Assembly (NCBI RefSeq): GCF_014650675.1
Contig: NZ_BMVK01000027.1
Location: 1 to 64,000, forward strand
Length of the DNA: 64,000 nucleotides
Source of the DNA: Streptomyces anulatus
GTDB taxonomy: Bacteria > Actinomycetota > Actinomycetes > Streptomycetales > Streptomycetaceae
Direction: 5' to 3'
The notes beneath the pieces were generated by a model. The model worked only from the letters and a program-made list of their open reading frames with translations, was not told the DNA's origin and searched no databases. Numbering within the stretch: the stretch's first letter is position 1; each line of letters starts with the position of its first letter. This document shows positions 24,701-38,426 of the stretch, piece by piece. Both the position numbers and the translations under genes were made by a program.

Positions 24701-27700
24701 GTGACCCGGCCACCGTAGTAGGCGTACTGGGTCTGGGACGCCTGGCTCAGCCGGGGGTCCCACTGCTGCCGCAGGCTGCCGTTCGTGTCGTAGCGGTAGG
24801 TCGCCACCGAGGTGGCCGTGGCGGCGGTGGCGCCGGGGTCGGTGGCCCAGACGCGGATCTCGCGGACCTGGCCGGCGAAGTCGCCGAACTGGTCGTTGTT
24901 CGCCGTGCCGGTGGCGGTCGTGGCCGTCGCGTAGACGAACTCCAGGACCTTGCATCCCCTGGTCGCGGGGGTCGTCTCGCACGCGGCGGTGGTGGCGGCC
25001 GTGGTCGGGGCGATGATCCGCTTCGGGCGGGCCAGCTTCCTGCCGCCGACCGTGACGGTCTCGGACACGACCTTGGTCCCGCTGTTCGTCAGGCCATCGT
25101 CCAGGACGCTGGAGACCTGCCAGGTGGTCGCCGCGGCGTCCGCCCTGGTGAAGGTGGTGACCGTCCCCTCCGTGTCGGAGAGCGTGAACGTGCCGGTGAC
25201 GCCGCCCTTGAGGGTCAGGTCCTCGGAGCCGGGCTCCGGGACCCATCCGTTCTTCGCCGCGTTGGCGGTGAAGTGGATCGCGTCGCCCTCCTCCAGGACC
25301 ACGTCGACCGCGGTGTCGGAGATCCGCCGGACGTGGCTGTAGTCGGACTCGGTGGCCTCGGCGGCGGTGCCGGAGACCCACTCCTTGCCGAAGATCGCGG
25401 CCTGGCCCTCCTGGGAATCGCCCCGGTTCGGGGTGCGGGAGGCGGCCGTACGGGACACCGACAGGTCGAAGACCGAGACGTCGGTCTCGGAGAGCGTGTA
25501 GTTGCCGGTGAGCAGGTTGACCGAGCCGGGACCCACCTCGGTGGTGGCGGCGCCGTCCGCGTTGCGGTCGACGACCGCGGTCAGCGGGGCGGTGCTGCCG
25601 GACACGGCGTTCGGGCCGGTGAAGTCGGCCTTGAGCTGGACCGTGCCGTCGGGGTCGACGGTGTCGGTGGCGTTCCAGACCAGCGGCTCGTTCCGGCCGT
25701 TCGTCAGCGGGACCGGCCACGCGGCGAGCGCGCTCCCGCCGGAGGTGACGTCCCGGGCAGGGATCCGCACCCAGGGATCGGCCTCGGAGCGTCGCCAGGA
25801 GAAGATGACCGCGGTGTACTTCCCCGCCTCGGCCTCCGCCGTCAGTGGCAGTCGGCGCGCCGTCCGCTCACCCTCCGAGGGCTGAACGAAGCCCCCCGAT
25901 CCGGCGTGGAAGAGATACTCGGCCGTTTCGGACCTGTTGTCCGCCCGGTCGACGGCCCGAACCTGGAGGGTGTGGCTGCCGTTCTTCGGCGGGGCGACGG
26001 TGATCGCCCGGTTCGCGGCGGCCCCGCCGGTGCTGACCTTGGTCCAGGTAACCCCGTCCAGAGTCCATTCCAGCCAGTTGTGGTCGCTACCGGCGGGCGG
26101 GGTCACCGTGAAGACGCCCGGCTGCCCCTCCCCCTTGACCCACTGGCCTGCGGGGTAGTCCGTGGAGACGATCCGCGTCGGGGCAGACGGGGCCTTCGTG
26201 TCCACGGTGAAGGTCTTCCACGCCGACCAGCCGGTGTTGTAGTGGGTGCCGTCGTAGGGGCTCGTACGGAACTTGTACGTCTTCCCCTCCGCCAGCACGC
26301 CTGCCGGGACGGTGACCGACGCGGCCTGGCCGGAGGGGACGAACTTCGACACGATCGGGTTCCCGACCTGTGTGTTCGTGGCGTTGTCGAAGATCTGGAA
26401 GGTGCCGTTGACCTTGTCGCCGTCCGCGTCCACGAAGGTGTCGCGCAGCGTCGGCGTCAGCGTGTTGACCATGTACAGGCCTGTGTAGGAGAAGAACGGC
26501 GGACCGGCCTCCTGCTTGGTGCCCGTACGTGGCCGGAAGTTGTACGTCACCGTGAGCTTCGGCGGGTTCTTCGCGGCGTTGGCGGAGTTGACTCGCTTCC
26601 ACTGGGCGACGGTGGTCTCGCTCTTGGCCCGGATGCCCAGGTGGCCGCGGGTGGCTTTGGCCCCGGCCCACTCCTGGGCCAGCGTGGTCACGTTCGCGTT
26701 GATCCAGCCGTCGGGCTGGGACGCGCAGCCGGCGTTGCCGCGCGTCTCGGTGGACTCCGCCTTCATGGCGGTCATCGTCGGCCGGTTCGTCCACCGGCTG
26801 GCCGTCGTCGCGGCCGGCGAGGACCAGACCTGCCACGGCTGTGCGGCGCAGGTGGTGTTGGCCGAGTGGAAGTTCCACAGGCTCAGCTTCGCGCTGGAGA
26901 CCAGGGCGTCCGCGATGGGCGCGGTGTTCCAGGTGATGAAGGACTGGGCGGTGCGGGGGGTGCCGTTCGCGTTCGTCGTCCCGGGGTTGCCGAAGTCGAG
27001 CTCGACGTCGGTGGACCAGTCCCGGGTCTCGCCCTGCTGGACGTAGGTGTCGAAGACGTTCGACAGCGAGGAGGTGGAGGGGTCGACCGTGACCGGGTAC
27101 CTGGTCTCGGGGTCGGCGAGGAAGCCGGAGTCAGGAGTGACCACCAAGTCGACGGCGCCCTTTCTCTCCACCACCTTCATCGCCACCGGCACCCGGCGCG
27201 TGTGCTCGCCCGACACCTCGTCGACGGTGGAGTCCCACATCACCGGTGCGGGCATCACGGCCCGCTTCCTGTTCTTCCCGTCGGTGAACAGGACGCTGCC
27301 GTCGGGCTGCTCCTTCGCCTTCAGTCCCTCGGCCTTGAGCGGCAGGGTGTACGTGTAGTCCTCGGCCGGACGCTTCTTGATCTCGACGTACTGCTCGAAG
27401 CCGGTGCGGGTGGCCTCGACGATCACGTCCGCGCCGGGCAGCGCCTCGGGGTACGTGGCTCTCGTCCCGTCCAGTTCGGGGGCGGGCAGACCGCCCCGCC
27501 ACTGGAGGGTGATCCGCTCGTCGCCCTCGCCGAGGGTCACCAGGTCCCGGGCGGGGGCCCGGTCGGCCTCGGTCAGGGAGCGCGGCAGCCTGCCGCCCTC
27601 ACCCCCGAGCCTCAGCCCGCCTGGATGGGCCTTGGCCTCGACGCCGTCGGCGGTCTCGCGGAGCTCGACGTCGATGTCGGTCCAGGAGCCGTTCTCCTCG

Positions 27701-28068
27701 AAGCGGACCGGCCCCGACGACAGCTCCGTGGTGAGGGACCCGTTCTTGTTCACCCAGGTCGTGGAGGTCTCGGTGCGCTCGGACAGCGCCTCCACACGGG
27801 TGCCGGACAGCCTGGCGGCGACCTTCGCCGAGAGGATGTCCGCCGCCTCGGAAGGCGCCGGAGGCACCTCGGGCACCGGCTTCTCGGCGGCGGCCCGGGA
27901 GGACTGCGGTGCGAGGGCGACGGCCTGGCCGCTCTCCGTCAGCAGGGCCATCTCTGCCGCCAGCACCAGGGCGGTGGTGAGGGCGATGCGCGGCAGTATC
28001 CGTCTTCGCCGCTGAAGGGCCAACGACGAGCCCTCCCATCCGGGAGCGGGCGGCAGGTTCTCCGACAC
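21739..28068 (-). CDS. giant secreted RHS/YD-repeat protein with DNRLRE domain and basic Gly/Tyr-rich tail
   Basis: The 2,109-residue product starts with GTG (28066-28068), with GAGAGGTG eight bases upstream. Residues 22-45 form a signal or anchor segment (RRILPRIALTTALVLAAEMA). A DNRLRE-type domain spans about 330-510 (FDTYVQQGETRDWSTDVELD to KLTVTYN) and fibronectin-like segments span about 515-720. YD repeats run from about 1090 to 1930 (TTEYDRFGNTVREL, TEYDRWGRPATVTD, TTYDAAGRKIRETV, RYDASGRLTGVEDT). The RHS core RLYSPVTGRFLSTDPVYGGS is at 1941-1960. After DLDGQ (1980) comes a 129-residue tail with 26 Lys/Arg, no Asp/Glu, four Cys and Gly-zipper-like stretches (GGGLMTLGGAAYGYY). RHS shells encapsulate C-terminal toxins in characterised systems; here the effector activity of the tail is unproven. 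Confidence 0.93.
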   Translation of the reverse strand: MSENLPPAPGWEGSSLALQRRRRILPRIALTTALVLAAEMALLTESGQAVALAPQSSRAAAEKPVPEVPPAPSEAADILSAKVAARLSGTRVEALSERTETSTTWVNKNGSLTTELSSGPVRFEENGSWTDIDVELRETADGVEAKAHPGGLRLGGEGGRLPRSLTEADRAPARDLVTLGEGDERITLQWRGGLPAPELDGTRATYPEALPGADVIVEATRTGFEQYVEIKKRPAEDYTYTLPLKAEGLKAKEQPDGSVLFTDGKNRKRAVMPAPVMWDSTVDEVSGEHTRRVPVAMKVVERKGAVDLVVTPDSGFLADPETRYPVTVDPSTSSLSNVFDTYVQQGETRDWSTDVELDFGNPGTTNANGTPRTAQSFITWNTAPIADALVSSAKLSLWNFHSANTTCAAQPWQVWSSPAATTASRWTNRPTMTAMKAESTETRGNAGCASQPDGWINANVTTLAQEWAGAKATRGHLGIRAKSETTVAQWKRVNSANAAKNPPKLTVTYNFRPRTGTKQEAGPPFFSYTGLYMVNTLTPTLRDTFVDADGDKVNGTFQIFDNATNTQVGNPIVSKFVPSGQAASVTVPAGVLAEGKTYKFRTSPYDGTHYNTGWSAWKTFTVDTKAPSAPTRIVSTDYPAGQWVKGEGQPGVFTVTPPAGSDHNWLEWTLDGVTWTKVSTGGAAANRAITVAPPKNGSHTLQVRAVDRADNRSETAEYLFHAGSGGFVQPSEGERTARRLPLTAEAEAGKYTAVIFSWRRSEADPWVRIPARDVTSGGSALAAWPVPLTNGRNEPLVWNATDTVDPDGTVQLKADFTGPNAVSGSTAPLTAVVDRNADGAATTEVGPGSVNLLTGNYTLSETDVSVFDLSVSRTAASRTPNRGDSQEGQAAIFGKEWVSGTAAEATESDYSHVRRISDTAVDVVLEEGDAIHFTANAAKNGWVPEPGSEDLTLKGGVTGTFTLSDTEGTVTTFTRADAAATTWQVSSVLDDGLTNSGTKVVSETVTVGGRKLARPKRIIAPTTAATTAACETTPATRGCKVLEFVYATATTATGTANNDQFGDFAGQVREIRVWATDPGATAATATSVATYRYDTNGSLRQQWDPRLSQASQTQYAYYGGRVTWLQQQGLLPYTFTYGNAGAGTAPGDGMLLTSSRQALKQGTAATVEGAAVTGIVYGVPVTGAGAPHSLGTAAVRAWGQTDAPSDATAVFPADAPPASHAGADLAAGAYARATVTYLDASGRTVNTAAPGGHITTTEYDRFGNTVRELTAANRALALGAGEARQAVLTDLGISAIPSAERAQLLSTLSVHDEGGVRKTEQFGPLHRVDLSEDLKEGSTLLVGAGTSVPARAWTVNEYDEGRPTDGTARAKNQLTLAVTGVRVRDHYGVMGEKRLTQTQYDWVKGLPTLTVQDPGGLDIITSTGYDDQGRVTSQVLPGGTGNDAASRITAYWSATGTGWCKGRPEWADQPCWTGPAGDITGGGSHPAKLPNTTTEYDRWGRPATVTDEVDGVSRTTTTTYDAAGRKIRETVTGGLGQAVPESTTAYHPATGATVEVSSPTGGTITSAYDLLGRLISYTDADGGVTRTEYDLLDRKARETDSAPSTVTYAYDHTAEPRGLLTTKTDSVAGAFRATYDADGSAETEKLPGGYTLRISEDPTGTAIGRTYTRDGDGTTVFTDSITRNTHGQVSTHGGWSDQRYRYDASGRLTGVEDTVDGECIRRTYTLDRRSNRTSLLTAVGAPGADCPASGGTTVGHRYDSADRLVDTGYAYDAFGRTTALPGATVGYHANDLVHRQTADGRRQTWYLDASLRFRSWKVETGAGSTWTPAESKVNHYDGDGDNPRWIVENATTGELTRNVGSAAGDLAATTEKSGGTVLQLSTLHGDVALMLPLDASVAPTALDADEYGNARAEQTPARYGWLGAKQRSAETLTGLTLMGVRLYSPVTGRFLSTDPVYGGSANSYEYGYADPVNKFDLDGQWVPLVVFGVRAAVACFRYCKKAYKAAKYAYRGYKWGKSMRRARYVGKHRRAPRYSWGRAANRGRQGLRCGLQGGGLMTLGGAAYGYYRSGPRGSGTYAGYGAAYGSLTGFAYGLGRRSSASRCSGFSHR

Positions 28069-28078
28069 GTGGGCACCT

Positions 28079-28105
28079 CTCTGTTGTCGTGATCACGAAA
28101 CAGAG
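28079..28105. promoter_or_regulatory. 27-base interrupted palindrome upstream of the RHS start
   Basis: The perfect 12-bp palindrome TCGTGATCACGA (28087-28098) is flanked by perfect 7-base arms CTCTGTT (28079-28085) and AACAGAG (28099-28105), with a single unpaired G at 28086. It begins 11 bases upstream of the RHS start codon and touches its ribosome binding site. It could be a regulator operator or a leader hairpin that masks the binding site. Confidence 0.65.
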
Positions 28106-28137
28106 GTGATCCAAGCAAGGCGGCCGGTGCGGAGAAA

Positions 28138-28150
28138 GTGAAGTCTTCAC
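28138..28150. promoter_or_regulatory. 13-bp palindrome between the RHS and kinase genes
   Basis: GTGAAG-T-CTTCAC is a perfect inverted repeat in the 224-base divergent region. The size and position suit a dimeric response regulator operator controlling both the RHS operon and the kinase gene. No binding evidence is available. Confidence 0.5.
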
Positions 28151-28292
28151 GATCTGCCCACACTTCTCCGGGCCGTCCGAGCCCACACGCGAGCCGTGGT
28201 CACCGCCCGGACGGTCCGGGGCCGGCGGAGCGTCCCGCTGCGGGAGAATCGACCGGGATCCACCATGAAGCGGGAGACCGGGGGGGGACGAC

Positions 28293-29501
28293 ATGCGGGG
28301 TACAGCACGCCCTGGAACAGGTGCGCCGCAGGGCTTCGGGGTGGCCATCGGAGCGCTGGCCGTCCTGGTGGTCGGGTCGCTCGCACTCGTCGCCCTGGAG
28401 GTGGCGTCCTCACCGCTCGGCAGGCGTACGGTGGTCGCCGGCCTGACCGTGCTGGTGCTGATGCCCGCGGTCATGCTGGGCCAGTACGCTCCGCCTCCGT
28501 ACCGGCTGCCCCACCGCCGACGGTGGTGGCTCCTGCTCGTCCAGGCGGTGCTGACCTACTTGCCGCTGCTGCTCTTCAACTACCGGTGGCTGAGTCTGCT
28601 GGGCTTTCTCGCCGGGGCCGTCCTGCTGACCCTGCCGCCGAACGCCTCCGTGCCCATCGCCCTGGCGGTCGGCGTCAGCGGCCCCGTGCTCTCCACCACC
28701 GACCTGATCACCACCGACCGCAGCCCGCTCAGCATCCTGCTCAGTACGGCGATCACCGCGAGCACCGTCTTCGCGGTCGCCCACCTGGCACTCCTCGCGG
28801 CCCGGCTGGGCGCCAACAGGGAACACGCCGCGCATCTGGCGGAACAGCGCGAGCGGGCCCGCATGCAGCAGGACCTGCATGATCTGGTCGGCTCGTCGCT
28901 GACGGCGATCGTGCTCCAGGGCGAGGTGGCGCTGCGCGGCGGCGGTACGCCGGACTCCTCGTCGCCCGGGCGCGAGCGGGAGCGCGGTGCGCTGACCGAG
29001 ATCATCGCCCTGGCCCGGCGGCTTCACGACGATGTGCGGTCGATCAGCCGGCCTGACGACGGCGACCTCTCCCTCTCCGATGAACTCGCCCACGCCCAGC
29101 GGGTCCTCGCCGCCTCCGGTGTGGAGGTGCGGACCGTACTGCCGCCGTGGGCCGAGCCCGATCCGGCGGTCGTGGGCTGTCTGCGGTTCGTGCTGCGCGA
29201 GGCGGTGGGCAATGTGCTCCAGCACAGCCGGGCCACCTCGTGCGAGATCGCCCTGCGGGCGGACGGCGGGGAGATCCGGCTCACCGTCCGCAACGACGGT
29301 GCCGCGGAGGGGAGGGCCACCGCCGACGCTCCCGGGCGTCACGGCACGGGGCTGGCAGGACTGGCCGGCCGGGTCCTCGCTCTGGGCGGCACGTTCGCCA
29401 CCGCGTGCGAGGACGGGGCCTTCACCCTGACGGCCTCGGTGCCGGCCGCGTCGGCAGCGGACCGCCCGTCGCGCACGGCGGGCCGGGCCCCGGCCCCGTA
29501 A
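28293..29501 (+). CDS. DesK-like (HisKA_3) sensor histidine kinase
   Basis: A 402-residue membrane kinase. Residues 14-172 contain about five or six hydrophobic segments with no large extracellular domain, as in DesK-type sensors. The dimerisation and phosphoacceptor motif is QQDLHDLVGSSLTAIVLQGE, with His196. The ATPase part has the N box FVLREAVGNVLQHSRATSCE (about 310-330) and the G box GRHGTGLAGLAGRV (about 355-368). It starts with ATG preceded by a G-rich binding site. It diverges from the RHS gene, and its expected DesR-like partner is the last gene of the RHS operon. The signal is unknown but may be membrane state or the RHS product. Confidence 0.92.
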   Translation: MRGTARPGTGAPQGFGVAIGALAVLVVGSLALVALEVASSPLGRRTVVAGLTVLVLMPAVMLGQYAPPPYRLPHRRRWWLLLVQAVLTYLPLLLFNYRWLSLLGFLAGAVLLTLPPNASVPIALAVGVSGPVLSTTDLITTDRSPLSILLSTAITASTVFAVAHLALLAARLGANREHAAHLAEQRERARMQQDLHDLVGSSLTAIVLQGEVALRGGGTPDSSSPGRERERGALTEIIALARRLHDDVRSISRPDDGDLSLSDELAHAQRVLAASGVEVRTVLPPWAEPDPAVVGCLRFVLREAVGNVLQHSRATSCEIALRADGGEIRLTVRNDGAAEGRATADAPGRHGTGLAGLAGRVLALGGTFATACEDGAFTLTASVPAASAADRPSRTAGRAPAP

Positions 29502-29524
29502 CCCCGGCGGCTCCGCACACGGCG

Positions 29525-29560
29525 AAGGGCCCCGCACCTCTTTCGAGGTGCGGGGCCCTT
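29525..29560. terminator. bidirectional terminator between the kinase gene and tuf
   Basis: A perfect 16-bp stem (AAGGGCCCCGCACCTC with its complement) closes a TTTC loop. It lies 23 bases after the kinase stop (plus) and 43 bases after the tuf stop (minus), so it can serve both convergent transcripts. Confidence 0.85.
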
Positions 29561-29603
29561 CTTGCAGCTCAGTGAGCCACCAGGTCCAAGGACCAAGCAG
29601 AAA

Positions 29604-30797
<1,194 letters not shown>

Positions 30798-30872
30798 TGG
30801 GGTCCTCCTGAGTGGTTCTGTACGCCTTGCTTCATCGGCGCCAGGTGATCTTTGCTGGGGTGCCGGCGCCGG

Positions 30873-30912
30873 GGGCATTCCGCACAGTGCTGACGCGCTG
30901 TGCGGAATGCCC
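30873..30912 (-). terminator. hairpin in the fusA-tuf intergenic region
   Basis: A perfect 15-bp stem (GGGCATTCCGCACAG with its complement) and a 10-base loop. No T-run follows on the minus strand. It may attenuate read-through from fusA or mark a processing site ahead of tuf. Confidence 0.6.
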
Positions 30913-30954
30913 GCCCGGCTCCGGTGACAAGCCTAAAGCGTGAGCTCGGGAGAG

Positions 30955-33084
<2,130 letters not shown>

Positions 33085-33122
33085 AAGGCTCAATCTTCTC
33101 TCGGTCTCGATGGGGGTAGCGA

Positions 33123-33593
33123 CTACCAGCGGTAGTGCGCGAAGGCCTTGTTGGACTCGGCCATCTTGTGGGTGTCCTCACGCTTCTTGACCGCAGCGCC
33201 GAGGCCGTTGGAGGCGTCGAGCAGCTCGTTCATGAGGCGTTCGGTCATGGTCTTCTCGCGGCGGGCACGGGAGTAACCGACGAGCCAGCGCAGAGCGAGG
33301 GTGGAGGCGCGACCGGGCTTGACCTCGATCGGCACCTGGTAGGTGGCGCCACCGACACGGCGGGACTTGACCTCGAGCGAGGGCTTGACGTTCTCAAGCG
33401 CGCGCTTCAGCGTGATGACCGGGTCGTTGCCGGTCTTCTCGCGGAGGCCTTCCATGGCGCCGTACACGATCCGCTCGGCGGTGGAACGCTTGCCGTCGAG
33501 GAGGATCTTGTTGATCAGCGAGGTGACAAGAGGAGAGCTGTAGACCGGGTCGATGATGACCGGGCGCTTCGGGGCGGGGCCCTTACGAGGCAT
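33123..33593 (-). CDS. rpsG: 30S ribosomal protein S7
   Basis: S7 nucleates assembly of the 30S head. The 156 residues start MPRKGPAPKRPVIIDPVYSS, and the exit-channel beta-hairpin region reads VGGATYQVPIEVKPGRASTL. It follows rpsL by two bases and precedes fusA by 38 bases. Confidence 0.98.
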   Translation of the reverse strand: MPRKGPAPKRPVIIDPVYSSPLVTSLINKILLDGKRSTAERIVYGAMEGLREKTGNDPVITLKRALENVKPSLEVKSRRVGGATYQVPIEVKPGRASTLALRWLVGYSRARREKTMTERLMNELLDASNGLGAAVKKREDTHKMAESNKAFAHYRW

Positions 33594-33595
33594 TC

Positions 33596-33967
33596 TTACT
33601 TCTCCTTCTTGGCGCCGTAGCGGCTGCGGGCCTGCTTGCGGTTCTTGACACCCTGGGTGTCAAGGGAGCCGCGGATGATCTTGTAACGAACACCCGGCAG
33701 GTCCTTCACACCGCCACCACGCACGAGCACGATGGAGTGCTCCTGCAGGTTGTGTCCCTCACCCGGGATGTAGGCCGTGACCTCGATGCCGGAGGTCAGA
33801 CGCACACGCGCGACCTTACGGAGCGCCGAGTTCGGCTTCTTCGGGGTGGTCGTGAACACACGCGTGCAGACACCGCGACGCTGGGGCGAACCCTCGAGCG
33901 CGGGCGTCTTGTTCTTCTCGACCTTGTCCTGCCGGCCCTTCCGGACCAGCTGCTGGATCGTAGGCAC
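33596..33967 (-). CDS. rpsL: 30S ribosomal protein S12
   Basis: S12 lies at the decoding centre and controls accuracy. The 123 residues start at GTG (33965-33967), read MPTIQQLVRKGRQDKVEKNK. Lys43 (TTTPKKPNS) and Lys88 (GGVKDLPGV), the classical streptomycin-resistance positions, are both wild type. It is the first gene of the str operon, about 195 bases downstream of a good vegetative promoter. Confidence 0.98.
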   Translation of the reverse strand: MPTIQQLVRKGRQDKVEKNKTPALEGSPQRRGVCTRVFTTTPKKPNSALRKVARVRLTSGIEVTAYIPGEGHNLQEHSIVLVRGGGVKDLPGVRYKIIRGSLDTQGVKNRKQARSRYGAKKEK

Positions 33968-34342
33968 TACTTCTCCGGTTTCTGTGTGCCGTTCGTGAAA
34001 CTAACCTGGAACATCGCCGACCCACGCGGTCGGGTGTGTCGAATACTGCGGACTTCCGCCCCAAGGGCGGCAGTCGGCACAGATTGCGGTGGCTACTGAC
34101 GGACTCGCGGTGCGGTTGAGGACACGCACCCGAGCCCAGGCACACCCCAGGCACAAGGCTTGAGCGTACCTACCTCACGGAGCTGGGTCAAAACAAATGC
34201 TGTCCACGCCGACACGCCGGGGCGCCGGCGCCCTCCGGCCGAAGCCGGTGACCACCCCCGTCGGCCCCGTACGCGCAGGTCCGCACCCCAGGGGCCCGAC
34301 GTCCGCCGCCCGGCCGTGTCCGGGGCCCACAGAGCCCGGCAA
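33968..34342. other. leader and promoter region upstream of rpsL
   Basis: The 375 bases between rpsL and the rpoC terminator contain the str promoter at 34163-34191. Between promoter and gene lies a leader of nearly 190 bases in which I see no recognised riboswitch. The stretch beyond the promoter (34192-34342) shows nothing I can name. Confidence 0.6.
34163..34191 (-). promoter_or_regulatory. vegetative promoter of the str operon
   Basis: On the minus strand TTGACC (34186-34191) and TACGCT (34163-34168) are separated by exactly 17 bases. This is a near-consensus HrdB-type promoter in front of rpsL. Confidence 0.75.
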
Positions 34343-34405
34343 GGCCGCCCTCCGCACACGCCGGAGGGCGGCCACCCCGTGGTGTACGGGGTGACCGCCC
34401 TCCGG
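34343..34405 (-). terminator. overlapping hairpins after rpoC
   Basis: Two mutually exclusive stems share one arm. Stem 1 pairs 34361-34371 with 34395-34405 (11 bp) and continues with ACCCCGT/ACGGGGT inside. Stem 2 pairs 34343-34354 with 34362-34373 (12 bp). The region starts 24 bases after the rpoC stop. Either stem could terminate transcription; only one can form at a time. Confidence 0.7.
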
Positions 34406-34428
34406 TCGTTCAAGCGACGAGCACGCGC

Positions 34429-38328
<3,900 letters not shown>

Positions 38329-38389
38329 TTGTCGTCAATCCCTCTTTCGGGGTCTCGTCTCAATCAATGGTCTGAACGGGTCCGGGGAG

Positions 38390-38420
38390 GGCCGGCCGCC
38401 TCGGGACGAGGCGGCCGGCC
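38390..38420 (-). terminator. hairpin between rpoB and rpoC
   Basis: A perfect 14-bp stem (GGCCGGCCGCCTCG with its complement) closes a GGA loop. It begins seven bases after the rpoB stop. As rpoC is cotranscribed with rpoB in known bacteria, it is more likely a processing or partial termination site than a full terminator. Confidence 0.6.
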
Positions 38421-38426
38421 GGCCCG

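Noticed and set aside
21739..28068. Whether the RHS gene is a frameshifted or decayed pseudogene.
   Set aside because: The frame is open for 2,109 codons with a good start, ordered domains and a complete RHS core, so it appears intact.
33596..33967. Possible streptomycin-resistance allele in rpsL.
   Set aside because: Lys43 and Lys88 are both wild type.
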